From JAIVGV01 sp032229975 (GTDB taxonomy: Bacteria; Acidobacteriota; Blastocatellia; Pyrinomonadales; Pyrinomonadaceae): a stretch of 64,000 bases of DNA. Below, piece by piece: positions 1 through 8,237 of the stretch. Location of the stretch: contig JAVXVG010000054.1 of assembly GCA_032229975.1 (NCBI GenBank), positions 4,559 through 68,558 of the forward strand, read 5' to 3'. The notes under the pieces were generated by a model that worked only from the letters and a program-made list of their open reading frames with translations, ran no database searches and had not been told where the DNA came from. The first letter of the stretch is position 1. Each line of letters opens with the position of its first letter. Position numbers and translations under genes: made by a program.

Positions 1-730
1 TGGTGAGTATCCTTTTCCCGAGAGGACTAACGTAGTATTCATCAGCGCCATGGCTTTGTATTAAACCTAAAGCAGAAAGAGTCTGAACCGCATATTTCGT
101 TGCTTTCATCCATGCAGCATTACTTTCTTTACTTATTACGGAGTTGAACTGCATAAGAATATCTGTGAGTTCTGCGAGATTATGACTCCTGGTTACTATA
201 TGCCGAAGTAAGTAAATTGGGCCTCCAGAAAGAGAGTTAATAACACTCTCAATCATAGCGTCAGCAAGAATCCCTTCTGTTCTAATAACCTCTTTTATTT
301 CACCGCAAGCAGTTCCAAGTTTAGCAGGCAAGTCATCTGGATCGGACGGAGGGTAATATCTCACCAGAGTAATGCCATCTAAGTCTGAAGGGAGATGAAA
401 ATCTAATCCCTCAGCATCTGCTGGAACAATGAGAATAGTCCGCCTTCTTCCTAATTGACTGAAGAATAAGCCTGCTTCAAATAGAACATTATCACGCGCA
501 ATTAGAACGCGCTTACCTCTAATCTCCGCAATATCATCAGGCACGACTAAAAAGACTGCAAAGTCGTACTGTCCAACAATTTCAAGAAGCCTCTCAAGAT
601 TATAGTCTCCGGGGCGGAAAACATCTTGAGTCCATAATCGAACTGTCACGCCGTGTTGAAGTTGTCTCTGAATGTACTCGGCAAACTGTAAGCTCTCTTT
701 AGATGAACCCACAAACACTTTTGGTTCCAT
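1..730 (-). CDS. TIR-like domain protein (PF10137 / CAP12-Pycsar TIR type), C-terminus cut by window edge
   Basis: Translating the minus strand from the ATG at 730 gives an open frame of 243 codons with no stop before the edge. Residues 5-10 (VFVGSS), the WTQDVFRPG segment at 33-41 and RDNVLFEAGLF at 79-89 are the hallmarks of the TIR-like nucleotide-binding family PF10137; E85 sits where the catalytic glutamate of TIR NADases would be. Residues about 100-230 are a second helical part, and the last visible stretch (EYYVSPLGKRIL) looks like a winged-helix fragment. In this family TIR domains cleave NAD+ or act as effectors in CBASS, Pycsar and related immunity. The gene is 75 bp downstream of the methyltransferase, same strand, so it is probably the last visible gene of the island operon. 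The family call is firm; an effector role here is inferred. Confidence 0.85.
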   Translation of the reverse strand, partial: MEPKVFVGSSKESLQFAEYIQRQLQHGVTVRLWTQDVFRPGDYNLERLLEIVGQYDFAVFLVVPDDIAEIRGKRVLIARDNVLFEAGLFFSQLGRRRTILIVPADAEGLDFHLPSDLDGITLVRYYPPSDPDDLPAKLGTACGEIKEVIRTEGILADAMIESVINSLSGGPIYLLRHIVTRSHNLAELTDILMQFNSVISKESNAAWMKATKYAVQTLSALGLIQSHGADEYYVSPLGKRILT

Positions 731-805
731 ACAAAATTCACCCTATTTGCTATTTCGAAAGACGCACGAATTTTACCGCACAGCGGTATCAAGTGGAACA
801 AACCT

Positions 806-2149
806 TCAATCGGGTTTATGTGCTTCACATCGTTTGATATGCCGAATGAGTAAATAACGAACGCGCTTTTCAATATCTAACATCGCGTCGAAATTTCTCC
901 GAATTATTGCTTCATGGTAAGCCGAATACTGTCTGTGATAAATATTTGCTAGTTTTAACGGAATAACGAGATCGAGCATACTTTTTTCGGTGATATATGG
1001 GGCACCAGTACCGCGCTCAACTAATTGAGCGCCGAAATCAAAGCCAAGTATAATTCTAAGCGCGAACAATAGTCTTAAACTCATAGCTACATCATTAGGT
1101 CGAATAATCAATAAACAATCCGAAGAGGCGCATCCTATATGTCCAATTATTTTACCCGCGGAGCTTGAGCAAATTCGCCCCACTCTCTTCATTAAAAGAT
1201 CTCCGCGCTTTATCCCACGCTCTGTTTTATCTTTTTGTATGCGAATCTTCCTGTTCGCTAAATGCCAAAAGCCATTATTGAAATCATAGGTATGTAGTGC
1301 CTTTCTTGCTCCGTTGGGCGATTGGATTATCCCACGATAAATATCTGCAACCGCTCGCAGTTCATCCCAGCCGAGGTGCTTAGAACAACCAATTAACTCT
1401 TTGTACTGGCGGAGGGCAGCATGAAACCCATAATCAAATCGCAATTCTGGCGTAAGGGCTGCTTCCCTGACTCTAATGCTTTCAGGTTCGTCAAGATCAT
1501 GATTGCTGAGTAGTAAGGGCTGCTTCCGGCCAGCCTTTTCATAGACGAATAAATAGACGCGCGATCCAAGCCCTTTAAAAGTATAGCGAGGTAACTCGTG
1601 GACATACCGTATGGCACCTGAAAGTAAAAGATAGTTACGAACCCAAACAGTGCTGAGGGATGAAACCAAGGAGGAAGGTACTACTGCTAAGAGACGGCCT
1701 TTAGGACGCAATAGTCTAATACTTCGCAATACGAAGGCTACCTCTGTGGGTACGCTATGGATTCCCTCTCCGATGCCAGGTAATTCTGCGGCCCAATTTA
1801 TACTTACGTAATTTTCTCTTCGACCTGCAAAAGGAGGGTTCATCAAAATACAATCAAAGAGTTGCTCATTTTTTAATATACGAGTTGGTGATGACCACTC
1901 CAAGAAATCAGAACAAACTACTTTAAGTCTGTTCCCAATAATAGGTCCAAGACGCGATTTGACACGCTCAAGCGCTTCATTATTTACATCAACACATACA
2001 ACGCGTTTAGTTGCCCCCCGTAAACGTTCAGCAAGCGGTTCCAATAAGGTGCCGGTTCCTGCGGCTGGTTCTAATATTCGCGACAGATTCTTAGGCACAT
2101 GCCTAGCCAGCACTTGCGCCACGTTAATTGGTGTGTAGTACGTTCTCAT
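806..2149 (-). CDS. Adenine-N6 DNA methyltransferase (class I, NPPF motif)
   Basis: A 447-residue SAM-dependent DNA methyltransferase. The N-terminus has the YYTP start typical of N6-adenine enzymes, motif I LEPAAGTGTLL at 26-36, an acidic residue for SAM ribose at D54 and the catalytic NPPF motif at 104-107. The C-terminal half (about 265-447, with RGDLLMKRVGR) resembles the recognition region of TaqI-like or type IIG enzymes, so the protein may carry its own target specificity. Its ATG overlaps the stop of the 308-residue gene (ATGA), showing translational coupling. No restriction endonuclease is visible beside it. In the island it may mark self DNA or act as part of the conflict module; this role is inferred. 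Confidence 0.85.
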   Translation of the reverse strand: MRTYYTPINVAQVLARHVPKNLSRILEPAAGTGTLLEPLAERLRGATKRVVCVDVNNEALERVKSRLGPIIGNRLKVVCSDFLEWSSPTRILKNEQLFDCILMNPPFAGRRENYVSINWAAELPGIGEGIHSVPTEVAFVLRSIRLLRPKGRLLAVVPSSLVSSLSTVWVRNYLLLSGAIRYVHELPRYTFKGLGSRVYLFVYEKAGRKQPLLLSNHDLDEPESIRVREAALTPELRFDYGFHAALRQYKELIGCSKHLGWDELRAVADIYRGIIQSPNGARKALHTYDFNNGFWHLANRKIRIQKDKTERGIKRGDLLMKRVGRICSSSAGKIIGHIGCASSDCLLIIRPNDVAMSLRLLFALRIILGFDFGAQLVERGTGAPYITEKSMLDLVIPLKLANIYHRQYSAYHEAIIRRNFDAMLDIEKRVRYLLIRHIKRCEAHKPD

Positions 2150-3072
2150 AGGGGGATGGTTTGAAATTCGATCTCATACAAATGCCACCTGGCCACATTA
2201 GAGCTACGCTTTTCGCGGCGTTTCGGGTGATCATAAAGAACACCGACATTAGGTCTAGTTGATGCAAAAAGTGCAACTCCAACGCCCATCGGCTTCGTAC
2301 CGATAGGGCCAATAAACAATCTCTCTCCTGGAACGAGTTCCTGGGAGATCTTATTAAGAACTTCTATCGCAGACGCAGGATTTTCAGCGCCGCAAAAATG
2401 GATCCCTCCTCTAATGTTCCTTTCTTTTATGACGCGAATGTTATTGGCAAATGCGTCCATCTCCCAACCCGGTTTGAACGCAGGAACTCCAAAAACCACG
2501 GAACATGAGGATGGCTGAATCATCTGATGATCTTCCAAAGCGCGATCAAGGCGGCGCTCTTCGTAGCCAAGAAAGAAGACCGTCCGTTGTGGCACCCTAT
2601 CAGTCAGGATAAGTGTTGCTCCAGGAATAGCTTTATATCCTGGCACCTCAACTGAGAGTCCAAAGTCCCTTTTATGGAGCACTTGGGATCGGTTGAAGGT
2701 GGTCTCTCGTAATGAGTAGTTTAGAGGCTCAACGTAAAGGAAAGAAAGTCCCGTGGCCCCTAGATTCCACAGGGCTCGACAGCATAAGAACATTTCCACG
2801 AAACCCAAGGTGGTACTCTCAAGAATGATAGACTTTCTTTTTAGTGAGACAAGGAAGGTTTCAAAATCATCGGCATGTAACTTGGTACCATCTATATCGA
2901 GCTTGAATTCATCAGGGTCATATTCAATGGTCACCACTTTGACAGATTTATGTGCTAAAAAATTAACAGCAGACCTTCCCCGATCATCAAGTGCCCTGCC
3001 AACTATTGCAACATCATAATTAGCAATGTTTAATTCAGACTCTGATTCACCTTCTTGCATTCTAATTCTCAA
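2146..3072 (-). CDS. Unrecognised 308-residue protein with a GTKPM motif, island operon
   Basis: I do not recognise this family. The protein begins with a Rossmann-like strand (DVAIVGRALDDRG, 20-32) and has an FFLGYEERR segment at 166-173. It ends with a second alpha/beta part containing RLFIGPIGTKPMGVG at 251-265, followed by GVLYDHPKR. The GTK-plus-methionine turn recalls the GTK loops of CARF/SAVED nucleotide-sensor domains, but similarity over one short loop is weak evidence. The start is probably TTG at 3072: it overlaps the ATPase stop (TTGA), and a GGAG lies 8 bases upstream. The alternative ATG at 3060 lacks a good ribosome site. Its stop overlaps the methyltransferase start. Tight coupling on both sides implies it works with the ATPase and methyltransferase. 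Confidence 0.7.
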   Translation of the reverse strand: MRIRMQEGESESELNIANYDVAIVGRALDDRGRSAVNFLAHKSVKVVTIEYDPDEFKLDIDGTKLHADDFETFLVSLKRKSIILESTTLGFVEMFLCCRALWNLGATGLSFLYVEPLNYSLRETTFNRSQVLHKRDFGLSVEVPGYKAIPGATLILTDRVPQRTVFFLGYEERRLDRALEDHQMIQPSSCSVVFGVPAFKPGWEMDAFANNIRVIKERNIRGGIHFCGAENPASAIEVLNKISQELVPGERLFIGPIGTKPMGVGVALFASTRPNVGVLYDHPKRREKRSSNVARWHLYEIEFQTIPL

Positions 3073-5075
3073 GGCTGTTGCTCCGTGGTGAGATGTGAGA
3101 ATAAGGAGGGCGCTGCTTCGGTAGGTTCAATTTTCCACTTTCTAGAATACTGCTTGAATAAAGCTCTAACTTCCTCAACAGTACCGCTTACAAGGCAAAT
3201 GAGTTCATCTGTACTTAAATCCAACTTTCTTTTCTTCCTGTAGCTAATGTGGAAATAGGGTGTGTATATAGGATTAAGCACGTAATCAACTGTTATCGGG
3301 CTATATTCCTGTTTAGTCTTAGTTTCCTCTTCTTCGAGTAAAACAGACCATTTTGTTGCTTCTCGCAAGAAGGCATAAATATCAGGTGTTAACTCTCTGG
3401 TACCAGTGCCAACTGAAAAATGAGACTGCTCTGATTCACTTAGGGTTGGTCGTTGATGAGCTAACTCAAATAGAGTTCCGAGACGCATAACAAAAGCATG
3501 TAATTGATTACCATGAGAACCAAAGCTGCGAATCTCACCCAGAAAGGCAGTGCTTGTTTGGCGAGCTGCCTCTGCTTGTAAGTTAGGGGAGAGCGGCTTG
3601 CCAATATGCTCCCCATTGGATAAAGCACGATTGATTGACTTATAACAAAGCTCCAAAAAATGTCGAATGTTGCCTCGGGAAAGAAGTCTGAATGTCCTAA
3701 AACCAGCGTAGAAAGGGCACGCACGATTATAAGGTTTGTAGAGTTGTAGAAGGCTGCCTATAAAATTATTTTGTAACCAGTCAGTTGAGCCAGTAAATTT
3801 ATTTCCCTCACCCCGCTCAAGCCGATCCATTTCATCTGCAACTTGCTCAGGCTTCTGACTCCTTCTATTTAGGATAACTGGTACGACAATTGATGCCTCT
3901 GGAATATGCGGCCTAAAAAATCGATCAATACCCACATTAGAGTCGCGTTTTATCAGTGCTTTCTCAATATTCTCTCGGAGCTTGTTCGATAGAGAAGGTT
4001 CCTCAAAGACAATGCGCGCTAGTTCTCCATGCGAAACATCAGGGAACATACTCTGAGCACTCGAAAGTACCTTTTGAATATATGTTTCTTCTTTACGGTC
4101 TTCTAGCTTTGAAGGATCCCGCAGATCTCCGATGTTAATAGGTGGAGCTAGAACTCCTGCTATAGAAAGTTCGAGGAACAGAATCTCAGCTAGAAAAAGA
4201 GATGGGTTTTCATTTAGGATATATTCCTCAAGATCATGTTTCCTAAAATCATGTATATCTGATAAGCGCTCTGGCCCTGTAGTATCTAAAGTCTCAAACG
4301 CATTGCGTTTCATCGCAATGTTGAATATTAGTGGGGACTCACTATGTTTCAACCAAGAGTTAATAATCTTCTGCTGGTAAACCTGTAGGTTCTCATACTC
4401 ATCTACATAAACAAAAAAATTAGAACCATTGAGCGAGGGGAGTTGCTTCCGAATCTCATTAATAATAGCAAGAACAAATTTATCGCCCGGTAAAAACTTA
4501 GGCTCTTCAACTTTTCTTACATTACTTACCCAAGATTCAAAGCTCCATAGACATTCCTCAAGCTTCGCTCGCAAAGCAGCATGAGAGTTAGGGAGATCTG
4601 GATCGAAAGCTCTCAAATGAACGAAATCAAGCTTGCCGATGTCTTCTCTTAATAGCGCTGATGATTTGCTGCTAGCTATACTCTCTAGGCTATCGAGAAC
4701 CTCTATTCCTAGAATAATGCCAGCCATGTGTGAGAAGGCGACATCCCAAGTGTCTTCCGAAATGTTCCGCCCAGACATTAAGCTGGCAAAATGAGTATCA
4801 GTTCTCCAGAAAAGACCTATATGTGAGATCGCATCCTCAGGAATATTTGGTCGTGCAGATGAAAACATGCTTTGGTGCGAAAGGTATCGTATGAGCATGG
4901 TTTTCCCACAACCACGTCCTCCAATAATCAGCCGTGGCTTACGCGCTGTTTGAAGATCAAGGCGGGGATAAAACTGTGGAATTACAAAGTGTTCCCATAA
5001 ATCGTAGCCAAGCTCTTCTGCACGATTTTTGGAAAGGACACTCTGAAGTTTCTCTACGATTTCACTCATGGGCAT
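3069..5075 (-). CDS. ORC/CDC6-like AAA ATPase
   Basis: A 668-residue P-loop ATPase. The Walker A motif GGRGCGKT is at 52-59, and a strong Walker B strand, FFVYVDEYENL, is at 220-230 with D225-E226. After it comes IFNIAMKRN, placed like a sensor-1 strand. The large helical C-terminal half (about 300-668) has no motif I can name. Architecture and the pairing with a PRTase-like gene fit the ORC-CDC6 family AAA ATPases seen in predicted prokaryotic conflict systems; that family name is from memory. The start codon shares one base with the stop of the PRTase gene (TAATG), and a second Met follows at residue 3. It may be the NTP-driven switch of the module; this is inferred. Confidence 0.8.
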   Translation of the reverse strand: MPMSEIVEKLQSVLSKNRAEELGYDLWEHFVIPQFYPRLDLQTARKPRLIIGGRGCGKTMLIRYLSHQSMFSSARPNIPEDAISHIGLFWRTDTHFASLMSGRNISEDTWDVAFSHMAGIILGIEVLDSLESIASSKSSALLREDIGKLDFVHLRAFDPDLPNSHAALRAKLEECLWSFESWVSNVRKVEEPKFLPGDKFVLAIINEIRKQLPSLNGSNFFVYVDEYENLQVYQQKIINSWLKHSESPLIFNIAMKRNAFETLDTTGPERLSDIHDFRKHDLEEYILNENPSLFLAEILFLELSIAGVLAPPINIGDLRDPSKLEDRKEETYIQKVLSSAQSMFPDVSHGELARIVFEEPSLSNKLRENIEKALIKRDSNVGIDRFFRPHIPEASIVVPVILNRRSQKPEQVADEMDRLERGEGNKFTGSTDWLQNNFIGSLLQLYKPYNRACPFYAGFRTFRLLSRGNIRHFLELCYKSINRALSNGEHIGKPLSPNLQAEAARQTSTAFLGEIRSFGSHGNQLHAFVMRLGTLFELAHQRPTLSESEQSHFSVGTGTRELTPDIYAFLREATKWSVLLEEEETKTKQEYSPITVDYVLNPIYTPYFHISYRKKRKLDLSTDELICLVSGTVEEVRALFKQYSRKWKIEPTEAAPSLFSHLTTEQQP

Positions 5076-6007
5076 TACCTATCAAAGAGGGGAGTCCATG
5101 CTGACGAGTGCGGCCACCAGAGAATTGGTAAACAGTTGTCAGGGGTAGCGTGCTCGAATGCATAAGCAAGTTCAAGCTGCCCAAAGCCAAGTCTATTTAG
5201 TCCGGTAATTATTATGCGTCTCGTGCTTAAAAGTTCATAGTAGAAATCTCTTGCTGCCTCGGGTGTATTTATCCCATCCGCAAAACATCGCGATTGGGGG
5301 TGAAACACCCCAAATTCTGGTCCCAAGAATTCCACCGATTTGATACGGAGAGCTGGACGCTTTGCTTTAATGTTATTTATACCAACCTCATGTGCGACTA
5401 AAGGAGTATAGACGAAGTAAGCTCTCTCTATTAATTCTTTGTCTATATTCTCTTCATCTAACAACTCTATAAACTGTTCTCCTGTTCCAAGAAAATCATC
5501 AATAAAGATGAAAACCCTTATACCTTTGTCAATCAAACTTGGTATCTCCCAAGGTTTGGCAATCCACGATTCACTGATCGACAAATGTCGTTTCATAAAA
5601 CGAGAAATTTCTGGAGCACTTGTAGTTGTTGGATCTTTTTGTTTGACTGCCGCGACCAGTCTTATGCCAGGATCACTTAAATCGTTTTGTAAATCAGGGA
5701 GACAAGTTTCAATCCGACCTATAGGAGAAGGATCTAAGCGAGTCAGATCGGGAATTATGCGGTGGAACAATTGATCTATCAGAGCAATGGTTTGTTCTTT
5801 GGATCTGTAAATCAAGTGATCTAGAATAGAAGCCGCAAAATATTTCTCCTCGTCCGTCGAGAAGTTATTCATCCAACTCCTCAGTCTTGAAATATGTAAA
5901 CCTCCCCAGATCCCGTAGTTAATCAATTCTGTACATCGGTCAATTATTTCCGTGTGGTAAGTTTGACCATCTTTAGGAAGCTGAAAAGTTGTTTTAGCGC
6001 TGGTCAT
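5075..6007 (-). CDS. Phosphoribosyltransferase-like protein (PRTase-CE type)
   Basis: The type I phosphoribosyltransferase PRPP loop is intact: hydrophobic VFIFIDDFLGTGEQF, with the two acids and the GTG turn at residues 169-176. The N-terminal 100 residues are helical, and a KDPTTTSAPEISRF segment precedes the loop. The frame is open upstream to 6151, but that start would overlap dut by 77 bases. The ATG at 6007 has a GGAAG 8 bases before it, so I use the 310-residue form. Members of this group (annotated elsewhere as PRTase-CE) are predicted conflict-system components whose substrate is unknown; they are not nucleotide-salvage enzymes by sequence. It is translationally coupled to the ATPase downstream. 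Motif and fold are secure, and the function is not. Confidence 0.8.
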   Translation of the reverse strand: MTSAKTTFQLPKDGQTYHTEIIDRCTELINYGIWGGLHISRLRSWMNNFSTDEEKYFAASILDHLIYRSKEQTIALIDQLFHRIIPDLTRLDPSPIGRIETCLPDLQNDLSDPGIRLVAAVKQKDPTTTSAPEISRFMKRHLSISESWIAKPWEIPSLIDKGIRVFIFIDDFLGTGEQFIELLDEENIDKELIERAYFVYTPLVAHEVGINNIKAKRPALRIKSVEFLGPEFGVFHPQSRCFADGINTPEAARDFYYELLSTRRIIITGLNRLGFGQLELAYAFEHATPDNCLPILWWPHSSAWTPLFDR

Positions 6008-6074
6008 GTCTAGACTTCCACGAGAAAAATGAAAGGCCTTTAACGAAGAATTAGAAAGAAAGGTCCGCGAATCG

Positions 6075-6530
6075 TTACTCGCCTGTGTGACCAAAACCAC
6101 CCTCTGCGCGTGTTGTGGAGGGTAATTCATCCACTTCCATCCATTCAACACGTGGTACCGGCAGAACCAACATTTGAGCGATTCGCATCCCTCGCTTTAT
6201 GATAAAAGATTCAGAGCCAAGATTAGAGAGTAGGATTTTGATCTCCCCTCGATAATCTGAATCGACAGTGCCAGGGGAATTTGGAATAGAGATACTATGT
6301 TGAGCGGCTAGACCTGAGCGCGGTCTAATCTGAGCTTCGTACCCTTCTGGTACCGCAATCGCGAAACCACAGGGTATGGAAACGACTCCCCCTGGCTTGA
6401 TTACCATCTCATCTTTGATTGCCGCATGAACATCCATTCCTACAGCCCCTTCAGACTGATATGCTGGGAGGGGCAGATCACTGTTACCCGAAAGGCGCTT
6501 TATAGGTACACGAAGATTCTTGCTGGGCAT
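6075..6530 (-). CDS. dut: dUTP diphosphatase
   Basis: A full-length 151-residue trimeric dUTPase that hydrolyses dUTP to dUMP and pyrophosphate, keeping uracil out of DNA and feeding dTMP synthesis. All five family motifs are present: AVGMDVHA (I), PRSGLA (II), TVDSDYRGE (III, with the catalytic Asp), RGMRIAQM (IV) and the C-terminal arm RAEGGFGHTG (V). The start follows no strong Shine-Dalgarno sequence. It is the first gene of the island operon, 67 bp ahead of the PRTase start, and shares the island's low GC. Phages and mobile elements often carry dut, and some immunity systems sense or counter it, so its presence here could be metabolic cargo or a functional part of the module. Confidence 0.93.
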   Translation of the reverse strand: MPSKNLRVPIKRLSGNSDLPLPAYQSEGAVGMDVHAAIKDEMVIKPGGVVSIPCGFAIAVPEGYEAQIRPRSGLAAQHSISIPNSPGTVDSDYRGEIKILLSNLGSESFIIKRGMRIAQMLVLPVPRVEWMEVDELPSTTRAEGGFGHTGE

Positions 6531-6659
6531 ATTTGCTACGAAAACATACCTTGTTAATCAACAACGATTTAGCTACTGATGGGCTTAGGAGGAAATCATC
6601 TTACAAAGCCCTAATTACTAACCATCTGCCATAGCACCGGGCTAAATTTAGCAGGGTTA

Positions 6660-6688
6660 TATATTTGAAGTAAATAAGATTTCGGCAA
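6660..6688 (-). promoter_or_regulatory. Possible promoter of the dut-led island operon
   Basis: On the minus strand TTGCCG (6683-6688) is followed after about 17-19 bases by an AT-rich AATATATA stretch that could serve as a -10 box. It lies about 130 bp upstream of dut in the only sizeable gap before the operon. The match is modest and I saw no operator-like palindrome. Confidence 0.25.
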
Positions 6689-6743
6689 TAGGATAGCTCT
6701 CCTAATAGGTAATAATACGGGTGGTGAGGCCCCGCCCTCGTTC

Positions 6744-7631
6744 TCAACCCTCCAGCACGTTCTTTAGGTTCAGTCCATCTTCATCGCCGTAGCGTGACTG
6801 GTCAATGCTTACGTCGCGATGTCTGTTCTGCCGCAGGCGTTCCTGGGAGTAGGCGTATCGCCTGATGGTTTCTCTTTTCTCCACTTCCTTGCGCTTAATC
6901 TTGCCAGCGAGTATGTCAGTGACTAACTCCTGCACGATGTCGTCGCGCATCTGTGGGTCGTGGCTGTTCATGCGGGTGACGTGCTCTCGTACAAATGCCG
7001 TCAACTCTTCGCCAGGGTCGCGCCGCTCCTTCGGCTTCGACGGGCAAATTGGGCACTTGTAGTATCGCTTACCTTTCCATTGGCCGCGCACACGCATTTG
7101 CTGTCCGCACGTCTCGCACTTCGGATTGCCTTTGAGTGCGACCTTCCGGCGATCTTTGCGCGGCGCACCTGCTTGGTGGTGTGGTTCTTCCATCCTGCAC
7201 TTCGGGCAGCGATACTTCTGCACTCCACCCTTTGTCTTGCCATCCTTGTACTTTTCGCATTTGTGACTCTGACAGAATAGAGAGAGCGAGCTTCCAAGCG
7301 TTCGCGCGCGCCGCGCATTCTTCCGCTTCTGCTCTAGCTCAGTCTTCGGCGGCTCGGGAAAAATGCACTTAGCTTGCGGTGTGGGCTTGGAACTGCCCCG
7401 GTAGTGCCGTGGTTTGCCGAATGTGGACTCAATCATCTGGCCGGGGGTCGCCTCGTAAACAGGCGCATACAAGTCCCTGAGTATCAGTCCGTAGACTTGT
7501 TCGCGGTTCTCGGCACGCAGCAGGAACGTCTGCTTACCGCCCTCACGCTTAAGTAGGTACTCGTGGCGGTCGTCTTTGACGATGAAGTACCCTAGCCTAT
7601 CGTCTTGAGGCTTGTTTTTGGTTTCGATCAT
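6744..7631 (-). CDS. Two-zinc-ribbon protein with sigma-factor-like C-terminal helices
   Basis: A 295-residue basic protein, not assigned to a known family. Two metal-binding ribbons are visible: C120, C125, C142, C145, then C172, C175, C193, C196 (CxxC pairs separated by a basic, aromatic hairpin, as in transposase or InsA-like ribbons). The C-terminal 70 residues (RDDIVQELVTDILAG, then DVSIDQSRYGDEDG) look like pieces of sigma-70 region 2 and the following linker. A nucleic-acid-binding role is likely. The ATG has GAGGA 8 bases upstream. It is upstream of the dut operon on the same strand, with a 213-bp gap, and its base composition is between island and backbone. A phage or mobile-element regulator is the best guess. 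Confidence 0.6.
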   Translation of the reverse strand: MIETKNKPQDDRLGYFIVKDDRHEYLLKREGGKQTFLLRAENREQVYGLILRDLYAPVYEATPGQMIESTFGKPRHYRGSSKPTPQAKCIFPEPPKTELEQKRKNARRARTLGSSLSLFCQSHKCEKYKDGKTKGGVQKYRCPKCRMEEPHHQAGAPRKDRRKVALKGNPKCETCGQQMRVRGQWKGKRYYKCPICPSKPKERRDPGEELTAFVREHVTRMNSHDPQMRDDIVQELVTDILAGKIKRKEVEKRETIRRYAYSQERLRQNRHRDVSIDQSRYGDEDGLNLKNVLEG

Positions 7632-8052
7632 GCTCCTATCCTCACTTGAGCCTGTAGATCAGTCTATTCACAGTCGTCCGTAAGAGAATGCGCGCTTGAA
7701 AGGGCAACTGCGTCAAGGTGAGTTGGCTCGTCTTGCCCCTCTTCATTGGGCTCTGAACGCGATAAACAACGTGTCGCGGGAGACGATGAGGGGCGGAGTT
7801 ATTAATCGTGCCTCGGCAACACGGGCTTCCGCGCTGACTAGCGGGGTTCGGTTTAGAACTCAACTGGGCATCCTGCGCGCGCTCTTAGGCTCGAATATTA
7901 GGAGATCGGGCATGACTGTCAATAAACGTTGCGCCAATCTACGTTCTTAGCTACGACGGTCGTGAGAGTACTGCCTAGGTGCGTATCTTTCGGCAAAGGG
8001 ATGCTTTCAGCGGCGGCAAGCGGATGGGTAAAATCACACAAATTCTATTGTT
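7632..8052. other. Non-coding junction between island and chromosomal backbone
   Basis: About 420 bp with only short overlapping ORFs on both strands (73-84 codons) and no ribosome site, motif or codon bias that supports them. No tRNA, integrase or clear target-site duplication is visible. Base composition moves here from island-like to backbone-like, so this stretch probably holds the island boundary and decayed mobile DNA. Confidence 0.5.
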
Positions 8053-8111
8053 TCACTTTATGCGCGAATTTTTTTCACTTTATGCCCGACGAATGTCACT
8101 TTATGCACGAA
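8053..8111 (+). repeat. Three phased direct repeats TCACTTTATGCNCGAM
   Basis: Copies begin at 8053, 8075 and 8096 (16 bases each: TCACTTTATGCGCGAA, TCACTTTATGCCCGAC, TCACTTTATGCACGAA). The 22- and 21-base spacing puts them on one face of the helix. Such arrays occur as transposase-binding sites at the ends of Tn7- or IS21-like elements and as regulator sites. They lie about 50 bp upstream of the fad promoter and at the island edge. Confidence 0.8.
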
Positions 8112-8162
8112 CCTAGAACCGACTCCGAGACTTGAGCCTCCAGACTCCCAACTTCTTCGAGC

Positions 8163-8191
8163 TTGCTGAATGAGTGCTCATTCAGTATCAT
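8163..8191 (+). promoter_or_regulatory. fad operon promoter with FadR-type (TetR family) operator in the spacer
   Basis: TTGCTG (8163-8168) and TATCAT (8186-8191) are separated by exactly 17 bases. The palindrome TGAATGAGTGCTCATTCA (8167-8184) fills this spacer: 8-base arms around a TG centre. It matches the Bacillus subtilis FadR operator pattern TGAATGA-N4-TCATTCA. Binding of an acyl-CoA-sensing repressor here would block RNA polymerase. The promoter position also shows that the coding start upstream at 8163 is false and the ATG at 8238 is right. Confidence 0.7.
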
Positions 8192-8237
8192 GCTTCCTCA
8201 CACGAGGGTCATCTTCAACGAAAGGTTCTTTCCCCGT

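Noticed and set aside
806..2149. Restriction-modification system
   Set aside because: A methyltransferase is present but no nuclease or specificity partner is visible; the neighbours belong to other families.
5075..6151. Longer PRTase form starting at 6151
   Set aside because: It would overlap dut by 77 bases; ATG 6007 has a good ribosome site.
7642..8135. Three small overlapping ORFs (68-84 codons) on both strands
   Set aside because: No ribosome sites, motifs or consistent codon use; they overlap each other and the direct repeats.
8163..8237. N-terminal extension of fadN to a TTG at 8163
   Set aside because: The bases carry the promoter and the FadR-type palindrome, and family proteins start at the ATG at 8238.
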